Shown: positions 1-6,696, counted from the stretch's first letter. The stretch: 9,972 bases of DNA from a bacterium (GCA_030544165.1 JAUNRP010000062.1:1-9972), one strand, 5' to 3'. Numbers and translations are program-made. Notes: generated by a model from the sequence alone, not told the origin.

Positions 1-1346
1 ACACCCCCGGTCACGAGGCGTTCACCGCCATGCGTGCCCGTGGTGCCGAGGTCACGGACATCGCCATCCTCGTGGTGGCCGCGGACGACGGCGTGATGCC
101 GCAGACCGTGGAGGCCCTCAACCACGCACAGTCGGCCGGCGTGCCGATCGTGGTGGCCGTCAACAAGGTGGATCGCGAGGGTGCCAACCCGGCCAAGATC
201 CGCCAGCAGCTCACCGAGTACAACCTGGTGGCCGAGGAGTACGGCGGCGACACCATGTTCGTGGACATCTCCGCGCTCAAGCGGCAGGGAATCGACGAAC
301 TGCTCGAGGCCGTCCTGCTCACCGCGGACGCCGCCCTGGAGCTGACCGCCAATCCCAACAAGGATGCGCGCGGTGTGGCGGTGGAGGCCAACCTCGACAA
401 GGGCCGCGGCCCGGTGGCCACGGTGCTCGTCCAGTCCGGAACCCTCCGCGTGGGGGATGCGATCGTGGCGGGAACCGCCCACGGCCGCGTCCGTGCGATG
501 TTCGACGAGAACGGCACCACCGTGGACGAGGCGACCCCGTCACGTCCCGTCCAGGTGCTCGGACTCACCTCCGTGCCGCGCGCGGGTGACACGTTCATCG
601 TGGCTCCTGACGACCGCACCGCCCGCCAGATTGCCGACAAGCGTGAGGCACTCGAGCGTGCCGCCACGCTCGCCAAGCGCCGCAAGCGCATCTCGCTCGA
701 GACCTTCGACGAGGCGCTCAAGCAGGGCAAGGTGGAGAACCTCACGCTCATCCTCAAGGGTGACTCCTCCGGTACGGTGGAGGCGCTCGAGGACTCGCTC
801 CTCAAGATCGATGTGGGCGACGAGGTGGAGCTGCGGATCATCCACCGCGGCGTGGGTGCGATCACGCAGAACGACGTCAACCTGGCCACGGTGGACAACG
901 CCGTGATCATCGGCTTCAACGTGCGCCCCGCCGAGCGGGTGGCCGAGCTGGCCGACCGCGAGGGCGTGGAGATGAAGTTCTACTCGGTGATCTACCAGGC
1001 GATCGACGACGTGGAGGCGGCCCTCAAGGGCATGCTGAAGCCGGAGTTCGAGGAGGTCTCCCTCGGTTCCGCCGAGATCCGCCAGGTGTTCCGTTCCTCC
1101 AAGTTCGGCAACATCGCCGGTTCGATCGTCCGTTCCGGGACCATTCGCCGCAACAGCTCCGCCCGCCTCCTGCGGGACGGCGTGGTGGTGGGGGACAACC
1201 TCAAGATCGACTCGCTGCGGCGTGAGAAGGACGATGTCACCGAGGTCCGCGAGGGCTACGAGTGCGGTATCGGACTCAACTTCAAGGACATCGAAGAGGG
1301 CGACGTCATCGAGACCTTCGAGATGCGCGAGAAGGCCCGCGCCTGA
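1..1346 (+). CDS. infB: Translation initiation factor IF-2, 5'-truncated by window edge
   Basis: IF-2 is the GTPase that brings fMet-tRNA to the 30S subunit and promotes subunit joining. About 447 C-terminal residues are visible. The frame enters at base 3 inside the G3 motif (TPGHEAFT; the preceding Asp codon is cut by the window edge). G4 NKVD lies at bases 162-173 and the G5-like SALK at 270-281. The beta-barrel domain II, the linker domain and the C-terminal fMet-tRNA-binding barrel follow, the last with its GYECGI signature at 1254-1271. The protein ends in a charged EKARA tail with a TGA stop at 1344. The N-terminal part, P-loop and start lie outside the window. Codon use is strongly GC-ending like its neighbours and no frameshift is seen. 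The gene is followed by a strong hairpin, so it probably ends its transcription unit here (inference). The ATG at base 30 is internal and not a start. Confidence 0.98.
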   Translation, partial: TPGHEAFTAMRARGAEVTDIAILVVAADDGVMPQTVEALNHAQSAGVPIVVAVNKVDREGANPAKIRQQLTEYNLVAEEYGGDTMFVDISALKRQGIDELLEAVLLTADAALELTANPNKDARGVAVEANLDKGRGPVATVLVQSGTLRVGDAIVAGTAHGRVRAMFDENGTTVDEATPSRPVQVLGLTSVPRAGDTFIVAPDDRTARQIADKREALERAATLAKRRKRISLETFDEALKQGKVENLTLILKGDSSGTVEALEDSLLKIDVGDEVELRIIHRGVGAITQNDVNLATVDNAVIIGFNVRPAERVAELADREGVEMKFYSVIYQAIDDVEAALKGMLKPEFEEVSLGSAEIRQVFRSSKFGNIAGSIVRSGTIRRNSSARLLRDGVVVGDNLKIDSLRREKDDVTEVREGYECGIGLNFKDIEEGDVIETFEMREKARA

Positions 1347-1358
1347 TCCAAGGGCCCA

Positions 1359-1398
1359 CGAGGACCCCGTTCCACCACCCGGTGGGACGGGGTCCTCG
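1359..1398 (+). terminator. Strong hairpin terminator after infB
   Basis: Twelve bases after the infB stop, 1359-1376 pairs with 1381-1398 to give an 18-bp stem with one G.T wobble (1371/1386) and a 4-base ACCC loop. No T-run follows, which is common for actinobacterial terminators. It separates infB from the transporter gene and would work on either strand. Pairing was read directly; termination is inferred. Confidence 0.85.
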
Positions 1399-1448
1399 CC
1401 GTCTCGACACCTAGGACCTCTGCCTGCAGGGCCTGCCGCGCCATCCCC

Positions 1449-1454
1449 TAGGCT
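1449..1454 (+). promoter_or_regulatory. Candidate -10 box for the transporter-kinase-regulator cassette
   Basis: TAGGCT fits the actinobacterial TANNNT -10 pattern and lies downstream of the infB terminator, 37 bases before the transporter ATG. The expected transcription start is near 1461, leaving a leader of about 30 bases that contains an AAGGA ribosome site at 1480-1484. No convincing -35 hexamer is present. The same ten bases TAGGCTGGGG recur immediately before rbfA. Confidence 0.5.
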
Positions 1455-1491
1455 GGGGGCGTTTCACCGTTCCTCCCCCAAGGATGGCTCC

Positions 1492-2892
1492 ATGTCCCAG
1501 GACGTCGCGCTGGCGCGGCCCAAGCTCCGCCCCATCCAGAAGTGGGGCATGGTGATCGGGATCCTGGCGTTCCTGCTTCCGTTCTTCTTCGACATCCCCG
1601 GCCTGGAGGAGCCCGGCGAGCGGATGCTCTCGATCTTCCTGCTCGCGATCGTCTTCTGGATCACCGAGGCGATTCCGCTCTTCGCCACCGCGGTGATGGT
1701 GATGCTGCTGGAGGTCCTCCTCATCTCCGACCAGGCGATCCTTGCGGTGGCAGAGGACGCGCCCTCCTACTCCCAGTTCTTCGGGACACTGGCGAACCCC
1801 GTGATCATCCTCTTCCTGGGCGGCTTCATGATCGCGGATGGCGCCGAGAAGTTCGGCGTGGACAAGAACATCGCCGCGATCTTCATGAAGCCCTTCAAGA
1901 ACTCCGGGCGCCAGATGATCCTGGGGCTCATGGTGATCACGGCCGCGCTCTCGATGTTCATGTCCAACACGGCCACCACGGCGGCCATGTTCGCGGTGGT
2001 CATCCCGATCATGATGGCGATGCCGGACCATGCCTCGCGCACCGCCGTGGCGCTCTCCATCCCCGTGGCCGCCAACATCGGTGGCATGGGGACCCCGGTG
2101 GGGACGCCCCCCAACGCGATCGCCGTGGGGGCGTTGGCCTCGCGCGGTGTCACGGTCTCCTTCCTGGACTGGATGATCCTCGCCGTCCCGCTCATGCTCG
2201 TGATCCTGATCGGCGCCTGGTTCTGGATCGCCCGCTCGATCCCGAAGGGCACCCCCGTCAACTTCGATCTCGAGGCGAAGTGGAACACGAGCCGGGACGC
2301 CACGATCTACTACGTGGTGGCGGGTGCCACGATCCTGCTCTGGATGACCGAGCCCCTGCACGGGATCTCCTCCAACGTGGTGGGGTTCGTCCCCGTGGTG
2401 GCGCTCCTCGCGCTCCGGGTCATGAGCGGCCGGGACATCCACAACATCGACTGGCCCGTCCTCTGGCTGGTGGCCGGCGGAATCGCACTGGGACTCGGGG
2501 TGGGGGCCACCGGCCTGGACGCGTGGCTGCTGGGATCCGTGGACTGGGCCTCCCTCCCCACGATCGCCGTGATCAGCCTGCTCGTCCTCATGGGCCTGGC
2601 GATGTCCAATGTCATCTCGCACTCCGCCTCCGCGAACCTCCTGGTCCCGCTCGCCCTGTCCTTCTCGGGCGTCATCGGAATCGACATGGCGATGATCGCC
2701 GTGGTGCTCGCCCTCTCCACCTCGCTCGGAATGTCCATGCCGATCTCCACCCCGCCCAACGCGATCGCCTACGCCACCGGCCACGTGCCCCTCAAATCCA
2801 TGGCGGTCACGGGCCTCGTGGTGGGAATCGGGGGAGCGATCCTCCTCGCATTCGTGATGCCGCCGCTCTGGACCGCCCTCGGGCTCATCTGA
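1492..2892 (+). CDS. DASS/SLC13-type sodium:anion symporter
   Basis: A 466-residue polytopic inner-membrane protein of the divalent anion:Na+ symporter family, which imports dicarboxylates, citrate or sulfate; the substrate cannot be assigned from sequence. The family's inverted-repeat architecture is visible. Half one carries SNT (residues 158-160) and GTPPN (204-208). Half two carries SHS (376-378) in the position of the second SNT, and STPPN (419-423). Hydrophobic segments run nearly throughout, with an early ITEAIPLFATA helix (about 57-67). The start at 1492 is chosen because AAGGA (1480-1484) sits 7 bases upstream and the first transmembrane segment begins near residue 18; an open frame extends further upstream but overlaps infB and the terminator. 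The length is usual for a prokaryotic DASS protein. The kinase gene starts 4 bases after the stop, so the two are probably co-transcribed and translationally coupled. His in place of the second SNT Asn is noteworthy because both motifs contribute to sodium and substrate sites in studied homologues. Confidence 0.93.
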   Translation: MSQDVALARPKLRPIQKWGMVIGILAFLLPFFFDIPGLEEPGERMLSIFLLAIVFWITEAIPLFATAVMVMLLEVLLISDQAILAVAEDAPSYSQFFGTLANPVIILFLGGFMIADGAEKFGVDKNIAAIFMKPFKNSGRQMILGLMVITAALSMFMSNTATTAAMFAVVIPIMMAMPDHASRTAVALSIPVAANIGGMGTPVGTPPNAIAVGALASRGVTVSFLDWMILAVPLMLVILIGAWFWIARSIPKGTPVNFDLEAKWNTSRDATIYYVVAGATILLWMTEPLHGISSNVVGFVPVVALLALRVMSGRDIHNIDWPVLWLVAGGIALGLGVGATGLDAWLLGSVDWASLPTIAVISLLVLMGLAMSNVISHSASANLLVPLALSFSGVIGIDMAMIAVVLALSTSLGMSMPISTPPNAIAYATGHVPLKSMAVTGLVVGIGGAILLAFVMPPLWTALGLI

Positions 2893-2896
2893 CCCC

Positions 2897-4789
2897 ATGG
2901 GCTACTCCTACTCCCTGCCGCTCGTCCTGGTGATCGGGCAGCCGCCCCGGGCCGCCATGGCGGCGAGCGAGGTCAGCGACGTGGTGGCGGGCCACGCCGA
3001 CGTCATCTCCGGGAGGGGACCCGCTGAGGTGGCCGCGCTGGTACGCGAGGACGGGCGGGACGTGGCCGTCGTCGTCATCGTGGCCTCCGACCTCGATGTG
3101 GACGAGACGCTCGAGGAACTCACCCGGCTCCACGCGTTCGACATCGACGACGTACGGATCGTGGTGGTCTCCTGGAATGCCGAGCACCGGGACATGTCCC
3201 GGGCCGTGGACAGCGGCCGGCTGCACGCCCTGGTGGCGAACCCCACCGAGGGGATCGTGGGATTCATGGTGGCCTCGGAGGTCCGCGGCTGGCTGATGGA
3301 CCACGCGCACGAGGCCCTCACGCTTCCTGCGGAGCCGAACGCCCCCGGCGGGCAGAGCGCGTTCCTGGAGACCCTGAACTCGAGCGACGAGGTCCTGGTC
3401 TCCCGCCTCATGGCCTGGATCGAACGGGCCCTCGGACCCCGCGCCGTCCTCTACCTGGAGGAGGGGACCCGGCTCACCCGGCAGGGCTACCCCATGGAGG
3501 GTGTCTACGTGGTGCTCAGGGGCGGCGTGGCACTCACCCGGCAGGCGGGCAGCGAGAAGCTCCTGCTGCACCACGCCTCCACCGGGCCCATGGTGGGACT
3601 CGTCTCGCTCACGAGCGGCCGGGAGGCACACTTCACCGCCACCGCCACCACGGACAGCGAGGTGGTCCACCTCTCGATCGAGCAGCTCGACCGCGCCCTG
3701 CGGCTCGCCCCCCAGATGGGCGTGGTGCTGGCGGCGCTCTCCATGCGCTCCCTCACCGCGCGCCTCATGCGATCGGAGGAGCTGCAGTTCGAGCGCAACG
3801 AGCTCAACCGCCAGCTCGAGGCGGAGAGGGCGCGGCTGACCGAGACGCTGCGTGCCCTCGAGGAGGCACGGCTCGAACTGGTCTCCCAGGCCCGCTTCGC
3901 CACCCTCGGCGAACTCTCCGCCGGCGTGGCCCACGAGCTCAACAACCCGGTGGCCGCGATCAAGGGAGTCGCCGGCCACATCCCCTCGGACCTCTCCAGC
4001 CTGCTCACCGGGCATCCCCAGGAGGGCCTGCTCCGCGAGATCCTCGACGCTGTGGCCAGTCGGTCCTCTGTCCCCACCTCCGTGCAGCGCGCGGCCCGTC
4101 GGGAGGTGGAGGCGGCCACCGGGGACCCGGAGTTCGCCTGGGGGATCGTGGGGGCCGGGGTGGCGGACCCCGAACTCGCCATCCGTGCCCACGGATCGAT
4201 CCCGAAGAGCGCCATGGGGGCCGCGGGCCTGGCCGGTGCGGCACGCAACATCGAGGTGGCCACCACCCGGATCTCCGAACTCGTCCACTCGCTGCGCTCC
4301 TACTCCCGCCCGGAGAGCGAGCTCGAGGAGCACGTGGACATCAACGTGACGATCGATGACACGCTCCACCTCCTCTCCCACCGCCTCCACGAGGTGGAGG
4401 TGGTCCGCGAGTTCGGCACCCTCCCGGAGATCACCGCCCGCCCCTCCCAGCTCGGCCAGGTGTGGACCAACATCGTGGTCAACGCGGTGGATGCGCTCGA
4501 TGGCCCGGGCCGGATCGAGATCACCACCTCCACGCTGGACTCGGACTCTGTGCGCGTGGTCATCCGTGACAACGGCCCCGGAATCCCCCCGGATGTGCTC
4601 CCGCGGATCTTCGAACCGCGATTCAGCACAAAGAAGGGCACGGTTCGGTACGGTCTTGGCCTCGGAATGGGTATCTCTCGGCGTATTGTTGAGGAGCACG
4701 GTGGAACCCTCACCGCCGAGTCAGAACCCGGTTGCACGGAGATGACAGTGACGCTCCCAATGGCGGGACCCAACAAGGAGGAAGAATGA
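2897..4789 (+). CDS. Sensor histidine kinase with receiver-like and Crp-like domains
   Basis: A 630-residue, apparently cytoplasmic kinase with no transmembrane segment or signal peptide. Order read from the sequence: a receiver-like alpha/beta domain (about 6-135) without the N-terminal acidic pair and with ANP where KP is expected; a cyclic-nucleotide-binding-like beta-roll (about 165-285); a charged coiled-coil (about 286-335); a HisKA H-box with phospho-acceptor His346 in AHELNNP; an insertion of about 75 residues; a second helix ending LRSYSR (466-471); then HATPase_c with N-box (VWTNIVVNAVDAL, 522-534), G1 DNGPG (558-562), F-box FEPRFSTK (572-579) and G2 GLGLGMG (586-592). All catalytic boxes are intact, so it should be active. 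The start at 2897 is preferred because the first beta strand begins at about residue 8; no ribosome site is visible, suggesting coupling to the transporter 4 bases upstream. Its stop overlaps the regulator start. Codon use relaxes sharply in the last 57 codons. From memory, actinobacterial kinases with this Crp-like plus long-HisKA layout exist; their ligands are unknown to me. Confidence 0.92.
   Translation: MGYSYSLPLVLVIGQPPRAAMAASEVSDVVAGHADVISGRGPAEVAALVREDGRDVAVVVIVASDLDVDETLEELTRLHAFDIDDVRIVVVSWNAEHRDMSRAVDSGRLHALVANPTEGIVGFMVASEVRGWLMDHAHEALTLPAEPNAPGGQSAFLETLNSSDEVLVSRLMAWIERALGPRAVLYLEEGTRLTRQGYPMEGVYVVLRGGVALTRQAGSEKLLLHHASTGPMVGLVSLTSGREAHFTATATTDSEVVHLSIEQLDRALRLAPQMGVVLAALSMRSLTARLMRSEELQFERNELNRQLEAERARLTETLRALEEARLELVSQARFATLGELSAGVAHELNNPVAAIKGVAGHIPSDLSSLLTGHPQEGLLREILDAVASRSSVPTSVQRAARREVEAATGDPEFAWGIVGAGVADPELAIRAHGSIPKSAMGAAGLAGAARNIEVATTRISELVHSLRSYSRPESELEEHVDINVTIDDTLHLLSHRLHEVEVVREFGTLPEITARPSQLGQVWTNIVVNAVDALDGPGRIEITTSTLDSDSVRVVIRDNGPGIPPDVLPRIFEPRFSTKKGTVRYGLGLGMGISRRIVEEHGGTLTAESEPGCTEMTVTLPMAGPNKEEE
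4775..4781 (+). promoter_or_regulatory. Ribosome binding site fixing the response regulator start
   Basis: AAGGAGG lies 4 bases before the ATG at 4786, inside the last codons of the kinase gene. It decides for the start at 4786 over an in-frame ATG at 4732 that would add 18 residues unlike a receiver domain. Confidence 0.8.
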
Positions 4790-5280
4790 AGCTCGCAGTG
4801 CTCGTTGTGGAGGATGAGGCCCCTGTCCGGGCGGCGCTCGCTCGCGATCTGGCCTCGTTTGCGTCCACCGTCCGCATCGAGATGGCGGAGGACGTGGAGG
4901 ACGCGAAGTCGGTGGTGGACGAGATCATCGCCGACGGCGATGCGATTGCCCTCATCCTCTCCGACCACCGCCTCCCCGGCGTGAGCGGGGTGGACTACCT
5001 GATCGAGGCCTCCAAGGACCCCAAGACGGCCAGCTCCCGCAAGGTGCTCGTCACCGGCCAGGCGGGCCACGAGGACACGATCCGCGCCATCAACCTGGCG
5101 CGCATCAACCACTACATCGCCAAGCCGTGGCACATCGATGTGCTCCAGGAGACGGTCCGCAGCCAGCTCACCGACTTCGTGCTCGAGAACCGCGTGAACC
5201 CCCTCCCGCACCTCCAGGTGCTGGACTCGGCGCGGGCCATGGACGCCGTGCGCCAGGGCACGGACGGCTGGGCGGGGTAA
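4786..5280 (+). CDS. Single-domain response regulator (receiver only)
   Basis: A 164-residue protein, almost entirely a CheY-like receiver. Acidic pocket residues are Glu9, Asp10 and Glu11 (VVEDEAPV). The phospho-acceptor is Asp60 (LSDHRLPG), the switch Thr is Thr90 (VLVTGQ), and the conserved Lys is Lys113 in the AKPW motif. After about residue 135 only a short tail follows (LENRVNPLPHLQVL to the end), with no recognisable DNA-binding or enzymatic output domain, so signalling is probably by protein contact or phosphotransfer (inference). The start is fixed by AAGGAGG and by the ATGA overlap with the kinase gene, which indicates translational coupling and a cognate pair. This style of receiver (DHRLPG.SG and a HYIAKPW ending) resembles regulators that accompany Crp-like-domain histidine kinases; that comparison is from memory. 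Codons at the beginning (ctcgttgtg...gaggcccct) share the relaxed usage of the kinase 3' end. The stop TAA directly abuts the rbfA -10 box. Confidence 0.92.
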   Translation: MKLAVLVVEDEAPVRAALARDLASFASTVRIEMAEDVEDAKSVVDEIIADGDAIALILSDHRLPGVSGVDYLIEASKDPKTASSRKVLVTGQAGHEDTIRAINLARINHYIAKPWHIDVLQETVRSQLTDFVLENRVNPLPHLQVLDSARAMDAVRQGTDGWAG

Positions 5281-5286
5281 TAGGCT
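5281..5286 (+). promoter_or_regulatory. Candidate -10 box for leaderless rbfA transcription
   Basis: TAGGCT begins on the base after the response regulator stop and ends 7 bases before the rbfA ATG, the spacing expected if transcription starts at the A of the ATG. No Shine-Dalgarno sequence lies between the box and the ATG, which agrees with a leaderless mRNA, common in actinobacteria. No clear -35 hexamer is seen. The box shares TAGGCTGGGG with the promoter candidate at 1449. Confidence 0.6.
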
Positions 5287-5293
5287 GGGGCGC

Positions 5294-5752
5294 ATGGCTG
5301 ATTCACAACGCGCCCGCAGGCTTGCCGAGCAGATCCAGGTGATCGTGGCCCGGATGCTGGAGTCCCGTATCAAGGACCCGCGTCTGGGCTTCGTCACGAT
5401 CACGGACGCCCGGGTCACCGGGGACCTCCAGCACGCCACGATCTACTACACCGTGCTGGGGGATGAGAAGGAGCGCGAGGACTCCGCCACCGCGCTGGCC
5501 TCGGCCTCCGGTGTGATCCGGTCGGAGGTGGGCAAGCAGATCGGCATCCGCCTCACGCCCACCGTCACGTTCGTGCCGGACTCCGTCCCTGAGGTGGCCG
5601 CCTCGCTGGAGGAGAAGCTCCGCGAGGTCCGCGCACGCGATGCGGAGCTCGCCGCCGCCTCGGCGGGTGCCACCTATGCCGGTGACGCGGATCCGTACCG
5701 GACGCACGAGGACGCGGACTTCGAAGACGCCGAAGGCTCCGACGAGGAGTGA
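5294..5752 (+). CDS. rbfA: 30S ribosome-binding factor A
   Basis: RbfA binds the 30S precursor and helps mature the 16S rRNA 5' end, a cold-adaptation and ribosome-assembly role. The 152-residue protein shows the family pattern. The N-terminal helix reads RARRLAEQIQVIVARMLES, followed by IKDPRLGFVTITDARVTGDLQHATIYY with the KDPRLG and VT-D-L signature. A KH-like core comes next, with the helix GVIRSEVGKQIGIRLTPTVTFVPD. The C-terminal about 30 residues are an acidic, low-complexity tail, as often seen in actinobacterial RbfA. The ATG at 5294 is supported by the conserved N-terminus and by the TAGGCT box 7 bases upstream, which implies a leaderless transcript. The stop overlaps the truB GTG in a GTGA arrangement. 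Separation from infB by three foreign genes is the unusual point; normally infB and rbfA are adjacent or nearly so. Confidence 0.97.
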   Translation: MADSQRARRLAEQIQVIVARMLESRIKDPRLGFVTITDARVTGDLQHATIYYTVLGDEKEREDSATALASASGVIRSEVGKQIGIRLTPTVTFVPDSVPEVAASLEEKLREVRARDAELAAASAGATYAGDADPYRTHEDADFEDAEGSDEE

Positions 5753-6657
5753 GCGAGCCACTCGGCCTCCTCCTGGTGGACAAGCCGGGGGGTGTGACCT
5801 CCCACGGCGTGGTGGCCCGCGCCCGCCGCGCGCTCGGCACCAGGAAGGTGGGCCACGCCGGCACCCTTGATCCGATGGCCACCGGCCTCCTCGTGCTCGG
5901 GGTGGGCCGCGCCACCCGCCTCCTCACCTACCTCGTGGGGGCGGACAAGGAGTACCTCGCCACCATCCGGCTCGGCCAGTCCACGATCACGGACGACGCC
6001 GAGGGTGAGGTGACCCAAGCGGTGGGCGCGCGCGTCGTCGGGACAGAGGAACTGGATGCCGCGCTTGGCGAGCTGACGGGGGACATCCGGCAGGTGCCCT
6101 CTGCGGTGAGCGCGATCAAGGTGGACGGGAAGCGGTCCTACGCCCGGGTGCGGGCGGGGGAGTCGGTGGAGCTCCCGGCGCGGCCCGTCACGGTGCACTC
6201 CCTCCAGCGGGGCGAACCCCGGCCCGCCACGGCGCCTGGCGGGACGGCGGTGACGGACGTGGAGGTGGTGGTGGAGTGTTCGTCCGGGACCTACATCCGC
6301 GCGATCGCCCGGGACCTGGGGGCCGCGCTCGGCGTGGGCGGCCACCTCACCTCGCTGCGGCGCACGCGCGTGGGCGCCTTCCGCGTGGACGATTCCGTCC
6401 CGCTCGATTCATTGACGACGGCGGCGCCCGGGTCTGCGGGGGAGTTCCTCCTCCCGCTGGGGCCCGCTTGCCGCGCGATATTCCCCGGGATCGATCTGGA
6501 CGGCGCGCTTGCCCGGGAGCTGCGATACGGCCGGCCGATCCCACCGGTTCCGGACGAGGGGATCTGGGCCGCGTTCGATGAGGAGGGCGGCGTGATCGGG
6601 CTGGTGCAGAACCGCGAGGGGCGGGCGCGTCCGGTCCTCGTGCTGGATCCTGCTTAG
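5749..6657 (+). CDS. truB: tRNA pseudouridine(55) synthase
   Basis: TruB converts U55 in the T-loop of tRNAs to pseudouridine and acts as a tRNA chaperone. The 302-residue protein begins SEPLGLLLVDKPGGVTSHGVV and carries the catalytic motif HAGTLDPMATGLL with Asp41. The second conserved block is YLATIRLGQSTITDDAEG, then VPSAVSAIKVDGKRSYARVRAG, and the RNA-contact block CSSGTYIRAIARDLGAALG. The final about 60 residues (IFPGIDLDGALARELRYG to the end) match the small C-terminal domain of actinobacterial TruB. The start is the GTG at 5749, which overlaps the rbfA TGA. The AGGAG there overlaps the start codon itself and is too close to serve it, so initiation probably relies on coupling to rbfA; a GAAGG at 5732-5736 is the only other weak site. 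Its stop TAG forms part of a candidate promoter for the next gene. Confidence 0.97.
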   Translation: MSEPLGLLLVDKPGGVTSHGVVARARRALGTRKVGHAGTLDPMATGLLVLGVGRATRLLTYLVGADKEYLATIRLGQSTITDDAEGEVTQAVGARVVGTEELDAALGELTGDIRQVPSAVSAIKVDGKRSYARVRAGESVELPARPVTVHSLQRGEPRPATAPGGTAVTDVEVVVECSSGTYIRAIARDLGAALGVGGHLTSLRRTRVGAFRVDDSVPLDSLTTAAPGSAGEFLLPLGPACRAIFPGIDLDGALARELRYGRPIPPVPDEGIWAAFDEEGGVIGLVQNREGRARPVLVLDPA

Positions 6658-6660
6658 AAT
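6655..6660 (+). promoter_or_regulatory. Candidate -10 box inside the truB stop codon
   Basis: TAGAAT, preceded by TGCT, is close to the consensus -10 and includes the truB stop TAG. The predicted start near 6667 gives a leader of about 30 bases holding AAGGAGG at 6685-6691. It could give the Cys/His-rich gene and ribF an extra promoter. No recognisable -35 hexamer. Confidence 0.4.
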
Positions 6661-6696
6661 CTTGTGGCAGAGAATTCTCGGACGAAGGAGGGACCC

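Noticed and set aside
1427..1435. CCTGCAGG palindrome as a regulator operator
   Set aside because: An isolated 8-base palindrome is expected by chance in such GC-rich sequence, and no second half-site accompanies it.
1222..1491. 90-codon N-terminal extension of the transporter frame
   Set aside because: It overlaps the infB end and the terminator hairpin, reads as Arg/Pro/Ser-rich non-membrane sequence and lacks a ribosome site; the ATG at 1492 has AAGGA and leads into the first membrane helix.
1411..2898. 495-codon minus-strand reading frame opposite the transporter
   Set aside because: Its product is a low-complexity mix of His, Gly, Asp, Glu and Arg, the mirror of GC-ending codons on the plus strand. 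The plus strand encodes an intact DASS protein with family motifs.
1542..2933. 463-codon plus-strand frame overlapping the transporter
   Set aside because: Wrong-frame translation rich in Arg, Gly and His; the DASS motifs are in the other frame.
2885..4699. 604-codon minus-strand reading frame opposite the kinase
   Set aside because: Same composition artefact; no domain or motif recognisable, and all kinase boxes are intact on the plus strand.
6664..6696. GTG start adding 11 residues to the Cys/His-rich protein
   Set aside because: No ribosome site before it, and it would place the AAGGAGG inside the coding region; the ATG at 6697 is ideally spaced.
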